Assembly: GCF_039538145.1 (NCBI RefSeq)
Contig: NZ_BAABBV010000002.1
Span: forward strand, 620,001-684,000
From: Gryllotalpicola daejeonensis
GTDB taxonomy: Bacteria; Actinomycetota; Actinomycetes; Actinomycetales; Microbacteriaceae
DNA length: 64,000 nt
Direction of reading: 5' to 3'
The notes beneath the pieces were generated by a model. The model made no database searches, had not been told where the DNA came from, and saw only the letters and a list, made by a program, of their open reading frames with translations. This document shows positions 35,480 through 43,781 of this stretch, in pieces; position 1 is the stretch's first letter, and every line of letters starts with the position of its first letter. The position numbers and the translations under genes were made by a program.

Positions 35480-37372
35480 TTAGCCGACCGCCGGAATCCA
35501 CACCCGCATCGCGCCGGGCTCGCCGTTGCCCCAGGTGGCGTACGGCCGCAGTCTCACCGTGAGCGGTTCGCCGTGCTCGCCCGGAGCACCTGTCCTCGGG
35601 CGCCACGGCCGGTACAGCCGGTCGCTCTCGGGCTGGGCGTGCGCGGATGCCTCGAGCACCGGCCCGAGCGGCGTCGATGCGTCGCCCGCCGTGACCGGCT
35701 GCGACGGGTCCAGTGCGACCCGGTCGACGTCCACGCCGTTGTCGCTCTGCTCTGCGCAGTAGACGATCGGGCCGCGGCGCACCGCCACCGACCCGCGCAC
35801 CGCGTCGACGTGCGGGTCGGCGACCAGCACCTGCGGGGTCAGGTCGAGCTCGAGCTCGATCAGGGTGCCCGCGGCGAGCGCGCCGGGAAGGCGCACCGCC
35901 CCGTCGCGCACCTCGGCCGGGGCCGCCTGACCGTCGACGGCGATCCGCCGGCCCGACGCCCAGCCGGGAATGCGCAGCGCGAGATCTCCCCCGACGAATC
36001 CCTCGATCACTCTGATGGCGACCCGCCCGTCGACCGGGTAGTCCGTGTCGATCTCGAGCACCGTGCGACCCGAGTCGAGCTGCGCCTCGATGCGCCCGCG
36101 CGTGAATTGCACGAGCTGCAGCTCGTCACCGCGCGCGGCGGCGATATAGCCCTCGATGCTCGCGAAGGTGCGCATCAGGTTCGGCGGGCAGCACGCGCAG
36201 TAGTACCAGTCGAGCCGGCAGGCGGTGGCCTCCTGCTGAGCCGTCGTGTGGTCGGGCCGCAGCTGCAGCGGATTGCTGTAGAAGAACGAGGTGCCGTCCT
36301 CTGAGATCCCGTCGGCGACCACGTTGTAGAGCGCCGTCTCGAAGAAGTCGCCGTAGCTCAGGTCGCCCGTCGCGACATACATGCGCCAGGCCCAGTGCAT
36401 CGCCGCGATGCCCGCGCAGGTCTCGGCATAGGCCCGCTCGCTCGGCAGCTCGTAGGCGTCGCCGAACGCCTCGTCCTTGTGCCGCGACCCCGTGCCGCCC
36501 GTGAGGTAGCTGCGCTTGGTGACCATGTCGTCCCACTGCGTCGTGAGCGGCTCGAGCAGCGTCTCGTCGCCGGTCTCGAGATACACGTCGGCCACACCGC
36601 TGTTGAGATAGAGCGCCCGCACCGCGTGCCCGCGCATGATGGCGGTCTCACGCACGGGGGTGTCGTCCTGGTAGTAGATCGGGCCGAAGCCGCCGCGCCC
36701 GAGCCAGCCGGAGCCCCGGCGGTCGATGAACGCCTTCGCCAGCTCGAGATAGTCGCCGCGGCCCGTCAGCCGAGACAGCTCGACGAGGGCGTATTCCACC
36801 TCGGGGTGCCCCGGGTACCCCTGCGCGTCCGGGCCACCGAAGCGGCGCACGAGCAGGTCTGCGATGCGCGTTGCGATGGCGAGCAGGCGATCGTCGTCGA
36901 GCGCGCGCTTGGCGGCGACGGATGCCTGAATCAGATGCCCCGCGCAATAGAGTTCGTGCCCGTTCGTGACGTCGCTCCAGCGCTCCTTCTCGCGGTCGGG
37001 GCGCTGGAACGCGGAATCCAGGTAGCCGTCGTCCTCCTGCACCCGTGCGAGCAGCGCGACGGCCTCTTCGTAGAAGGCGCGCAGCCGCTCGTCCTCGGCG
37101 TGCCCGAGCTCCCATGCGACGGCCTCGAGCGTCTTGTGCAGGTCGCTGTCGGCGAAGACGAGACCGCGGAAGGGGGCATCCGATTCGCCCACGAGCCTGC
37201 GCAGATTGTCGAGCACACCGCTCACCTCGAGCTGCTCGATGCCGTGCGGGAGCGTGGCCTCACGATTGCGCCGCTGCCACCGCCCCAGCAGGCCGTCCCC
37301 GAGGGTGATCTCGCCGGCGATCGGCGCGACGCGCCCCGTGCGCGCCGCGGCCATGGGCTGTGCTGTCGTCAT
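35480..37372 (-). CDS. GH127 beta-L-arabinofuranosidase
   Basis: Retaining beta-L-arabinofuranosidase of 630 residues using a zinc-bound cysteine nucleophile, as described for Bifidobacterium HypBA1. The required residues are visible: AYAETC gives Glu 317 and Cys 319, and YCACCPPN gives the adjacent Cys 394 and Cys 395. There is no signal peptide, so it acts on imported substrates. It overlaps the Gfo/Idh gene by 4 bp and is last in the operon binding protein-permease-permease-ThuA-Gfo/Idh-GH127. The importer therefore probably brings in beta-L-arabinofuranosides such as those on hydroxyproline-rich plant proteins, which is inference. Confidence 0.94.
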   Translation of the reverse strand: MTTAQPMAAARTGRVAPIAGEITLGDGLLGRWQRRNREATLPHGIEQLEVSGVLDNLRRLVGESDAPFRGLVFADSDLHKTLEAVAWELGHAEDERLRAFYEEAVALLARVQEDDGYLDSAFQRPDREKERWSDVTNGHELYCAGHLIQASVAAKRALDDDRLLAIATRIADLLVRRFGGPDAQGYPGHPEVEYALVELSRLTGRGDYLELAKAFIDRRGSGWLGRGGFGPIYYQDDTPVRETAIMRGHAVRALYLNSGVADVYLETGDETLLEPLTTQWDDMVTKRSYLTGGTGSRHKDEAFGDAYELPSERAYAETCAGIAAMHWAWRMYVATGDLSYGDFFETALYNVVADGISEDGTSFFYSNPLQLRPDHTTAQQEATACRLDWYYCACCPPNLMRTFASIEGYIAAARGDELQLVQFTRGRIEAQLDSGRTVLEIDTDYPVDGRVAIRVIEGFVGGDLALRIPGWASGRRIAVDGQAAPAEVRDGAVRLPGALAAGTLIELELDLTPQVLVADPHVDAVRGSVAVRRGPIVYCAEQSDNGVDVDRVALDPSQPVTAGDASTPLGPVLEASAHAQPESDRLYRPWRPRTGAPGEHGEPLTVRLRPYATWGNGEPGAMRVWIPAVG

Positions 37373-38628
37373 CGACCGTCCTCTTCCTGCAATTCAGCGG
37401 CTTCCTGCAATTCAGCGGCGCCGCCTGCGCGCAGCCCGGCGGCGGCCGTGCCCCACGACTCGAGGGCTGCCCGCACGTCGGCGCGGCGCTCGTCGGCGAG
37501 CGCCGCGCGGTACGCATCCTCGAGCACCTCGTCGAGCGTGACGGTGCCCACGCGCTCGGCCGAGCGTACCGCCCCTTCGACCATCGCGAGGCTGAACACG
37601 TTCGCGTGCACGTCCCCCGACGGCGTGCGCCCGGTGCGCACCGCGTCGACGAACTCGTCGAGCGCGCCGGCGATCTCGGATCGCGGCTTCGCCGCGCTGC
37701 CGGAGCCGTCGGTACCGGAGTCCCCCGCACCGGGCTGCCCTGCGCCGGGCTGCCCTGCGCCGGCCCCGGAGCCGGCGGCAAGCGCTGCCGCTGCGGCGCC
37801 GCCCTCCGACACGAATTCGACGCGAGGTCGCCCCTCGCCGTCCCACAGCGCGGTGCCGCCCGCTGCGCTGATGCGCCAGTTGCCGTTCCACGACGTCTCG
37901 AAGCCCGGGCTGCACCAGCTGCCCGTGAACGTGTAGCGGGTGCCGCCCTCGAACTCGAACACGGCGCTGGCGGCGGCGTCGCCGCGGTACCAGCTCCAGC
38001 TCGGATTGAAGGTGCGGCAGTCGACCGACACCGGGTCCGCGTCCAGCAGATACCGCGCGACATCGAACGCGTGGATCGCCATGTCTACGAGCAGCGGGTG
38101 CTCCATCTCGTCGCGGAAACCGCCGAAGTGCGGGGCCTTGAAGAACTCGGTCGTCACGATCCCGACGTCGCCGAGGGCGGGAAGGACGGTCTTCAACTCG
38201 GCGAGCGCCGGGTAGTAGCGCCGCGACTGGCTCGTCATGAGCAGTTGACCGGATGCCTCGGCAGCGGCCGCCAGCGAGAGTGCCTGCGCCACGGTCGGCG
38301 CGATCGGCTTCTCGCACAGCACGGGCAGGCCGGCGAACAGCGCCTCGGTGTTCACCGCATGGTGGGCGGGCGGAACGGTCACGTCGATGACCGCCTGCGC
38401 CCCGGATTCCGCGGCGACCGCGGTGACCGAGTCGCCGATGAGAGGCTCGATGCCCCGCTCGGCCGCCGCCCGCCGGGCGAGGTCGAGGTCGAGGTCGACG
38501 AGCCCGACGAGCTCGACCTCGGGCGTCGCACCGATCACGTCCAGCCAGTGCCGGCCCATGCTGCCCGCGCCGACCTGGACGACCTGCAAGGGACCGGGCG
38601 CCTCGACGGTGGCGAAGCGGCGGCTCAT
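37369..38628 (-). CDS. Gfo/Idh/MocA-family oxidoreductase
   Basis: NAD(P)-dependent sugar dehydrogenase family, 419 residues. The N-terminal Rossmann motif is VVQVGAGSMGRHWLD, the conserved active-site lysine lies in LCEKPIAP, and the C-terminal domain shows HPLLVDMAIHAFDVARYLL. An unusual Gly/Ala/Gln/Pro-rich insert (GAGAGQPGAGQPGAGDSG) interrupts it near residue 290, and the C-terminus ends in a short duplication EAAELQEAAELQEEDGR. It overlaps ThuA upstream and GH127 downstream by 4 bp each. With ThuA it resembles the ThuAB pair known from rhizobia, where disaccharides are oxidised to 3-keto forms. Confidence 0.88.
   Translation of the reverse strand: MSRRFATVEAPGPLQVVQVGAGSMGRHWLDVIGATPEVELVGLVDLDLDLARRAAAERGIEPLIGDSVTAVAAESGAQAVIDVTVPPAHHAVNTEALFAGLPVLCEKPIAPTVAQALSLAAAAEASGQLLMTSQSRRYYPALAELKTVLPALGDVGIVTTEFFKAPHFGGFRDEMEHPLLVDMAIHAFDVARYLLDADPVSVDCRTFNPSWSWYRGDAAASAVFEFEGGTRYTFTGSWCSPGFETSWNGNWRISAAGGTALWDGEGRPRVEFVSEGGAAAAALAAGSGAGAGQPGAGQPGAGDSGTDGSGSAAKPRSEIAGALDEFVDAVRTGRTPSGDVHANVFSLAMVEGAVRSAERVGTVTLDEVLEDAYRAALADERRADVRAALESWGTAAAGLRAGGAAELQEAAELQEEDGR
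37384..37419 (-). repeat. 18-bp tandem duplication at the 3' end of the Gfo/Idh gene
   Basis: TTCCTGCAATTCAGCGGC is present at 37384-37401 and 37402-37419 (plus strand). It encodes a repeated hexapeptide in the last residues of the dehydrogenase. Confidence 0.93.
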
Positions 38629-39440
38629 TCGGCAGCCTCTGCGTGGTTCGCCATCGCGCCCTGATAGCCGCGCCCGTGGAAGAAGTCACCCGTCTCGTAG
38701 CGCAGCAGCGTCGGCAGCTCGCGCTTCGGGCGAACGGATGCCGCCCACTGCACGCCGTTCGCGATGACGCGCCGTACGTCCTTGTGGTGATAGACCGGGA
38801 AGTCCTGGTCGCCGGGGCTGAAGTAGAAGATCTTGCCGTTGCCGCGGCGGTAGGTGATGCCGCTGCGGAACACTTCGCCGCCCGAGAACGACGAGATGAA
38901 GATGATCTCGTCGGGCTTGGGAATGTCGAACTGCTCGCCGTACATCTCCTGCTGCGGGATCTCGATGGGGTGCGGAACGCCCTGCGCGATGGGGTGCGTC
39001 GGGTCGACGGTCCACACGAGCTCGCGGTCGTTCTCGCTGCGCCAGCGCAGGGTGCAACTGGTGCCCATCAGCTTCTGGAAGATCTTCGACCAGTGGCCGG
39101 AGTGCAGCACGACGAGCCCCATGCCCTCGAGCACGTGGCGGTGCACGCGCTCGACGACCTCGTCCGAGACCTCGCCGTGCGCCGCATGCCCCCACCAGGT
39201 GAGCACGTCCGTCTCGGCGAGGCGCTCTTCCGTGAGGCCGTGCTCGGGGTCGTCGAGCAGCGCGGTGGTGACGACCGCGCCCTCACCGAGGTTCTCTTCG
39301 ATGCCGGACTTGATGGCGTTGTGCATGCCGTCGGGGTACAGCTCGGCGACGTGCGGCTCGACCTGCTCGTGGCGGTTCTCGCCCCAGACGACGACGCGAA
39401 GCGGGCGCGCGGTGGCTGCGGAAGATGCGGTGGGGGTCAT
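38625..39440 (-). CDS. ThuA-like domain protein
   Basis: This 271-residue protein has the ThuA (trehalose-utilisation) fold, a relative of class I glutamine amidotransferases. Visible blocks are VVVWGENRHEQVEPHVAELY, ADVLTWWGHAAHGEVSD-like (TDVLTWWGHAAHGEVSD), GLVVLHSGHWSKIF, and NGKIFYFSPGDQDFPVYHH near the end. No amidotransferase Cys is evident. ThuA family members act with Gfo/Idh partners in oxidising disaccharides to keto-sugars, although the precise role is poorly known. It overlaps the Gfo/Idh gene by 4 bp. Confidence 0.88.
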   Translation of the reverse strand: MTPTASSAATARPLRVVVWGENRHEQVEPHVAELYPDGMHNAIKSGIEENLGEGAVVTTALLDDPEHGLTEERLAETDVLTWWGHAAHGEVSDEVVERVHRHVLEGMGLVVLHSGHWSKIFQKLMGTSCTLRWRSENDRELVWTVDPTHPIAQGVPHPIEIPQQEMYGEQFDIPKPDEIIFISSFSGGEVFRSGITYRRGNGKIFYFSPGDQDFPVYHHKDVRRVIANGVQWAASVRPKRELPTLLRYETGDFFHGRGYQGAMANHAEAAE

Positions 39441-39483
39441 AGGTTCTCCTTCTGGTTGTGTGCGGCCGAGGCATCCGATCGCC

Positions 39484-40338
39484 TCATTTGATCGCTCCGC
39501 CGAGCGCTCCCGCGGCGATGTACTTCTGCGCGATGATGAGCAGCAGCCCGGCCGGGATCGACGCGATCACGGCCGTGGCCATGACCGGCCCCCATTCCGT
39601 CGTGCCGTTCGCCCCCAGGTAGTTGTAGATACCGAGGGTGATCGGGCGCACGGCGGGCGTGCTCGTCAGCGTAAGGGCGAAGAGGAAATCGCCCCACGCG
39701 CCGAGGAACGTGAAGAGCGCCGCCGTGATGATCGCGTTCTTGCTGATCGGGATCACGATCGATCGGAACGCGCGGAAGTTGTTGGCGCCGTCGACCAGCG
39801 CCGCTTCGACGAGGCTCGTCGGGATCGACACCATGAACGCGCGCATCAGGATGATCGCGAACGGGATCTGCGCCGAGGTGTCCGCCAGGATCAGGCCGAG
39901 GTACGAGTTCAGCAGCCCGAGGTGGTTGAACAGCGTGTACAGCGCGTTGGCGATCACGATCGTCGGAATCATCTGCGTGATCAGCAGCACGAACACGAAC
40001 GCCGTGGTGCCCTTCATCTTGAACCGGGCGAGGCCGTAGGCCGCGGGCGTGGCCACGATCAGCGTCAGGATCACGGTGCTCACCGACACGATCAGGCTCG
40101 TGGCGAGGTTCTGCCCCTGCTGGGTGATCGCCGCGCGGTAGCCGGCGAAGGTCAGGTGGAAGGGCAGCCAGTCGGTGGTCGCGGCCCCCGAGTTGGCTTG
40201 CAGGCTGCTGTTGATCATCCAGTAGACGGGGAAGACCATGATGGCGAGGAAGATCACGCCGAGCACGGTCATCGGCCACTTGCGCGCAGGCGCCCGCCGG
40301 GGCGTGTTCCCGAGGAGGAGTGCGCGGGTCTCGGTCAT
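39484..40338 (-). CDS. Carbohydrate ABC permease, MalG type
   Basis: Inner-membrane permease of 284 residues with six helices. The EAA loop contacting the ATPase reads EAALVDGANNFRAFRSIVIPI. It ends AAGALGGAIK. It overlaps the MalF-type gene by 4 bp. No ATPase gene lies in this operon, so a shared MsiK-like ATPase encoded elsewhere probably powers it, as is common for CUT1 importers in actinobacteria. Confidence 0.92.
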   Translation of the reverse strand: MTETRALLLGNTPRRAPARKWPMTVLGVIFLAIMVFPVYWMINSSLQANSGAATTDWLPFHLTFAGYRAAITQQGQNLATSLIVSVSTVILTLIVATPAAYGLARFKMKGTTAFVFVLLITQMIPTIVIANALYTLFNHLGLLNSYLGLILADTSAQIPFAIILMRAFMVSIPTSLVEAALVDGANNFRAFRSIVIPISKNAIITAALFTFLGAWGDFLFALTLTSTPAVRPITLGIYNYLGANGTTEWGPVMATAVIASIPAGLLLIIAQKYIAAGALGGAIK

Positions 40339-41246
40339 TCATCGACCTCCTTCCGGTTCATGTAGAGATAGACGATCGCGAAGATGAGCGACACCGCGAT
40401 CAGCACGTTGCTGATCGCCGCGCCCCGGCCGAACGCGAACTGCACGAACGAGTTCTGGTAGGCCCAGGTCGCGAGCGTCTGGGTCGAGTTCGCGGGGCCG
40501 CCGCCGGTGAGGCCGAGGATGATGTCGACGACGCGCAGCGTGTAGACGACGCCGAGGACGATGACGACACTGACGACCGAGCGGATGCTTGGCCAGGTGA
40601 TGTGCCAGAACGCGCGCCACCCCACCGCGCCGTCGAGCGACGCCGCCTCATAGAGCTCCTCGGGCACGGCCTGCAGCCCGCTGTACAGAATCGTGGTGTT
40701 GAACGGGATGCCGAGCCAGATGTTCACGCCGATGACGGCGACGAGCGCGAGGCTCGGGCTCACGAGCCACGGCACCGGCGCGACGCCGAAGACGGCGAGG
40801 AACTGGTTCAGCGCCCCGCTGCCCTGGTCGAGGATCCACTTCCACACCGCCGCCGACGCGATCAGCGGCAGCAGCCACGGCAGCAGCAGCAGCGAGCGCA
40901 GGAAGCCGCTGAGCGGGAAGTGCCGCTTGAAGAACAGCGCGAGCCCGAGCCCGATCGAGAACTGCAGCACGATCGACCCCACCGTGAAGAGCGCGGTGTT
41001 GATGACCGTGGTCACGAAGATCGGGTTGCTGAAGATGTCGGCGTAGTTCGCGAATCCGACGAACGGCGCCTCGCCGGTGTAGAACGTGGTCGTCGTGTAG
41101 TTCTGCAGCGACATCACGACGTTCTGCACGATCGGGTAGCCGAAGAAGACCAGCACGAACAGCAGAGCGGGTGCGACGAAAGCCCAGCTGGTGAGGAACC
41201 GCCCGACGCGCACCCGGCGTCGGGCGGTTCCGGTCACGGACGTCAC
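40335..41246 (-). CDS. Carbohydrate ABC permease, MalF type
   Basis: Partner permease of 303 residues with six predicted helices. The EAA loop is YEAASLDGAVGWRAFWHITWP. The start is a GTG at 41246 overlapping the binding-protein stop (GTGA); a longer reading frame upstream lies inside the binding-protein gene and is not needed. It forms the channel with the MalG-type protein. Confidence 0.91.
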   Translation of the reverse strand: MTSVTGTARRRVRVGRFLTSWAFVAPALLFVLVFFGYPIVQNVVMSLQNYTTTTFYTGEAPFVGFANYADIFSNPIFVTTVINTALFTVGSIVLQFSIGLGLALFFKRHFPLSGFLRSLLLLPWLLPLIASAAVWKWILDQGSGALNQFLAVFGVAPVPWLVSPSLALVAVIGVNIWLGIPFNTTILYSGLQAVPEELYEAASLDGAVGWRAFWHITWPSIRSVVSVVIVLGVVYTLRVVDIILGLTGGGPANSTQTLATWAYQNSFVQFAFGRGAAISNVLIAVSLIFAIVYLYMNRKEVDE

Positions 41247-42481
41247 TTGTTCTGTGCCTGTCCCTGCTTGAGGGCTTCCTCGGGGCTCGCCTTCCCGGTG
41301 AGGGCGAGCTGCACCGCGGTGTAGATGGCGGTCGCGGCGTTCGGCCACTTCGGCCCGAGCTCCGCGGTGCGGGCGCGCGCGGTCTTCACCGTCTCGACGA
41401 AGGACTGCACCTGCGGGTGCGATTTGCCCCATTCCGCAGCGGCCGCCTCATCAGACGGCACGTTGCCGGAGAACTTCGCGATCTTGAGCTGCGTCGCCGG
41501 CTCATTGAGGCACTGCACGAACTTCGCGGCGACGCCCATCTTGTTCTTGTCGCCGGTCTGCGGAACGTTGAAGGTCTCGCCGCCGAGGGGCGAGGTGATC
41601 TTCTGGTCCGGGGTGCGCGTCGGAATCGGCACGCTGTCGAACTTCAGGCCCTTCGTCGAGTTCAGCACCGGCAGCTGCCACGGGCCGTTGATCATCATCG
41701 CGGCCTTGCCCGCGATGAACTGGTTGTTGACGTCCTGCTGGCTCCAGTTGACCGAGCTCTTCGACATCGAGCCGTCGTTCTGCAGGTCGACGTCGAACTG
41801 CAGCGCCTGCGCGGCCTCCGGGGTGTCGATGTTCTTCTCGTCGCCGCCGTTGGTCCAGAACAGCGGCAGGAACTGCCACGCACCCTCGTAGGTGTTCACG
41901 TTGCTCATCGCGAAGCCGTAGACGCCCTTGCTCGGATTCGTCAGCTTCTTCGCGTCGGCCCGCAGCTCGTCCCAGGTCTTGGGTGGCGTGATGTTCGCGG
42001 CCTTCAGCATGTCCGCGTTGTAGTAGAGCGCGATCGAGTTGATCACCGGTGCCAGGCCGTAGACCTGCCCTTTGTACGTTCCGGCCTTCACCACGGCGGG
42101 CACGTCGCCCTTGGGCGCCGAGATGCCGAAGTTCTTGAGCGGCGCGAGCGCGCCGGTGGCCGCGATCTGCTGCACGTCGGGGTTGTCGAGCATGAGCACG
42201 TCGGGCATGGTGCGCGAGGATGCCTGCTGCAGGACCTTCGAGATGAGCGCCGCCCCCGCGATGTGCACGGGTTTGACCGTCGCGCCGACCTTGGTGCCGC
42301 ACTCCTTGTAGATCGAGTTCCAGCCGCTCATGCCTGGGTCGCTGTTGTAGTAGTCCTCGACGTTGAGCGTGACCTTGCCGCCGCTGGTCGACGCGCTGCC
42401 CGAGCCGGAGGAGCAGGCGGTCATGGTGAGGGCGAGGGCGGCCAGTCCGGCGGCCGCGACGAGAGTGCGTGACTTCTTCAC
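41243..42481 (-). CDS. Carbohydrate-binding lipoprotein (SBP family 1)
   Basis: Substrate receptor of 412 residues for the importer downstream. The start is taken as GTG 42481, because AAAGGAG lies 7 bp before it; the signal peptide then reads KKSRTLVAAAGLAALALTMT with the lipobox TAC. Family blocks include GLAPVINSIALYYNADMLK and FIAGKAAMMINGPWQLP, which are typical of oligosaccharide receptors. The operon also encodes ThuA, Gfo/Idh and GH127, so the ligand is probably a beta-arabinofuranosyl or other disaccharide. Confidence 0.91.
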   Translation of the reverse strand: MKKSRTLVAAAGLAALALTMTACSSGSGSASTSGGKVTLNVEDYYNSDPGMSGWNSIYKECGTKVGATVKPVHIAGAALISKVLQQASSRTMPDVLMLDNPDVQQIAATGALAPLKNFGISAPKGDVPAVVKAGTYKGQVYGLAPVINSIALYYNADMLKAANITPPKTWDELRADAKKLTNPSKGVYGFAMSNVNTYEGAWQFLPLFWTNGGDEKNIDTPEAAQALQFDVDLQNDGSMSKSSVNWSQQDVNNQFIAGKAAMMINGPWQLPVLNSTKGLKFDSVPIPTRTPDQKITSPLGGETFNVPQTGDKNKMGVAAKFVQCLNEPATQLKIAKFSGNVPSDEAAAAEWGKSHPQVQSFVETVKTARARTAELGPKWPNAATAIYTAVQLALTGKASPEEALKQGQAQNK

Positions 42482-42555
42482 GAGTGAGCTCCTTTGCATC
42501 ACAAGAGATCAAGCAGGGGCCGAGTGCTCGGTTCGGCCGCGAGTCGGCCGAGGGG

Positions 42556-42615
42556 GTCAAGCGCTTGACTGACGGCAGTCTGACCGCCTTCCCGTGGCCA
42601 AGTCAAGCGCTTTAC
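42556..42615. promoter_or_regulatory. Two LacI-type operators in the divergent gap
   Basis: GTCAAGCGCTTGAC at 42556-42569 is a perfect 14-bp palindrome. GTCAAGCGCTTTAC at 42602-42615 matches it except for one base. They lie 46 bp apart between the importer operon (leftward) and the LacI gene (rightward). The adjacent LacI product very probably binds both and controls the importer and itself. Confidence 0.8.
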
Positions 42616-42683
42616 CAAAAAGCATCCGATTCAATGCGATACTTGCCGCACCGCGAACCCGGCCGCGGAAGAAGGGCGTCACT

Positions 42684-43712
42684 GTGGTCACGATGCAGCA
42701 GGTCGCCGATAAGGCGAAGGTGTCGATCTCGACGGTCTCGTTCGTCGTGAACAACACGAAGCCCGTGACGCCGGAGACGCGCGAGCGCGTGCTGCAGGTG
42801 ATCGAAGAGCTCGGCTATCGCCGCAATCGGATGGCTCGGGCCCTCGCGAGCCGGAAGTCGCACATCCTCGCCCTGATCTACCCGATGCTCGACCACCGCA
42901 ACCATCACGCGTTCATCGAGTCCGCCGCGACCGCCGCCGAAGAGCACGGCTACAACCTCGTGCTGTGGCCGCTGCACAGCGACAACGTGAGCACCGAGAT
43001 CACGTCGCTCATCGAAGCGGGGTTCGCTGACGGGGTGCTGCTGATGGAGGTGCAGCTGGACGACGAGCGCGTCGCGCACCTGCAGCAGGCCGCTGCGCCG
43101 TTCGCGCTCATCGGCCGCACCCGCGAGCTGAGCGGCATCGACTACGTTGACATCGACTTCGAACGAACCGTCGCGACGGTGATCGAGGACTTCGCGAAGC
43201 TCGGCCATCGTGACATCACGCTCGTGCTCGAGGACCTCGGGGGCACTCCCCTCGCGGGTTACGCGCCACCCGTCCGCACGGAGGAGGCATTCCGCGACGC
43301 GATCGCGGAACGCGGGCTCAACGGGGCGGTGATCCGGATCTCGCACGATCCGGACGCGGTGGCCGGCGTCGCCGACACGCTGCTCGTGCAGGCGCCGGCA
43401 ACGACCGCGATCGTCTCGCAGCACGACGCGGCGAGCCTGGCGCTGCTGAGCGCGCTGCCTCGCCGGGGAATCGACGTGCCCCGCGACATGTCGATCGCGA
43501 CCATCGCGACCGCGACGTCGCTGGCTGCGCTGACCCAGCCGCCGCTCACGACCTACGTCGGCCCAGGTCACGAGCTCGGCCGTGCGGCGGCCGAGGCGCT
43601 GATCGCGCGGCTCGAGGGGCGCAACGGCCCGGCGACGCAGGTTCTGGTCGCGTGCAGGTGCCACCCTGGGGCATCCGTCGCTCCCCCACGCGCCACGCCT
43701 GACGCGCGCTGA
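42684..43712 (+). CDS. LacI-family regulator of the ThuA/GH127 importer operon
   Basis: Repressor of about 342 residues. The helix-turn-helix reads TMQQVADKAKVSISTVSFVVNNTKPVTP, and the effector domain has TAIVSQHDAASLALLSALPRRG and VPRDMSIATIATATSLA. The start is GTG 42684 after GGAAGAAGGG, or ATG 42693; the in-frame ATG at 42594 lies among the operators and is unlikely. In the effector domain, TIATATSLA replaces the usual GFDD segment, a noticeable divergence. It is divergent from the importer and has two AAGCGCTT operators upstream. Confidence 0.88.
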   Translation: MVTMQQVADKAKVSISTVSFVVNNTKPVTPETRERVLQVIEELGYRRNRMARALASRKSHILALIYPMLDHRNHHAFIESAATAAEEHGYNLVLWPLHSDNVSTEITSLIEAGFADGVLLMEVQLDDERVAHLQQAAAPFALIGRTRELSGIDYVDIDFERTVATVIEDFAKLGHRDITLVLEDLGGTPLAGYAPPVRTEEAFRDAIAERGLNGAVIRISHDPDAVAGVADTLLVQAPATTAIVSQHDAASLALLSALPRRGIDVPRDMSIATIATATSLAALTQPPLTTYVGPGHELGRAAAEALIARLEGRNGPATQVLVACRCHPGASVAPPRATPDAR

Positions 43713-43781
43713 CGCGCGCGCAGAACGCACCGGTCGAAACGATCCGACAAGATAGAGGTGGACTCGAAGGAGGGCGCGACG

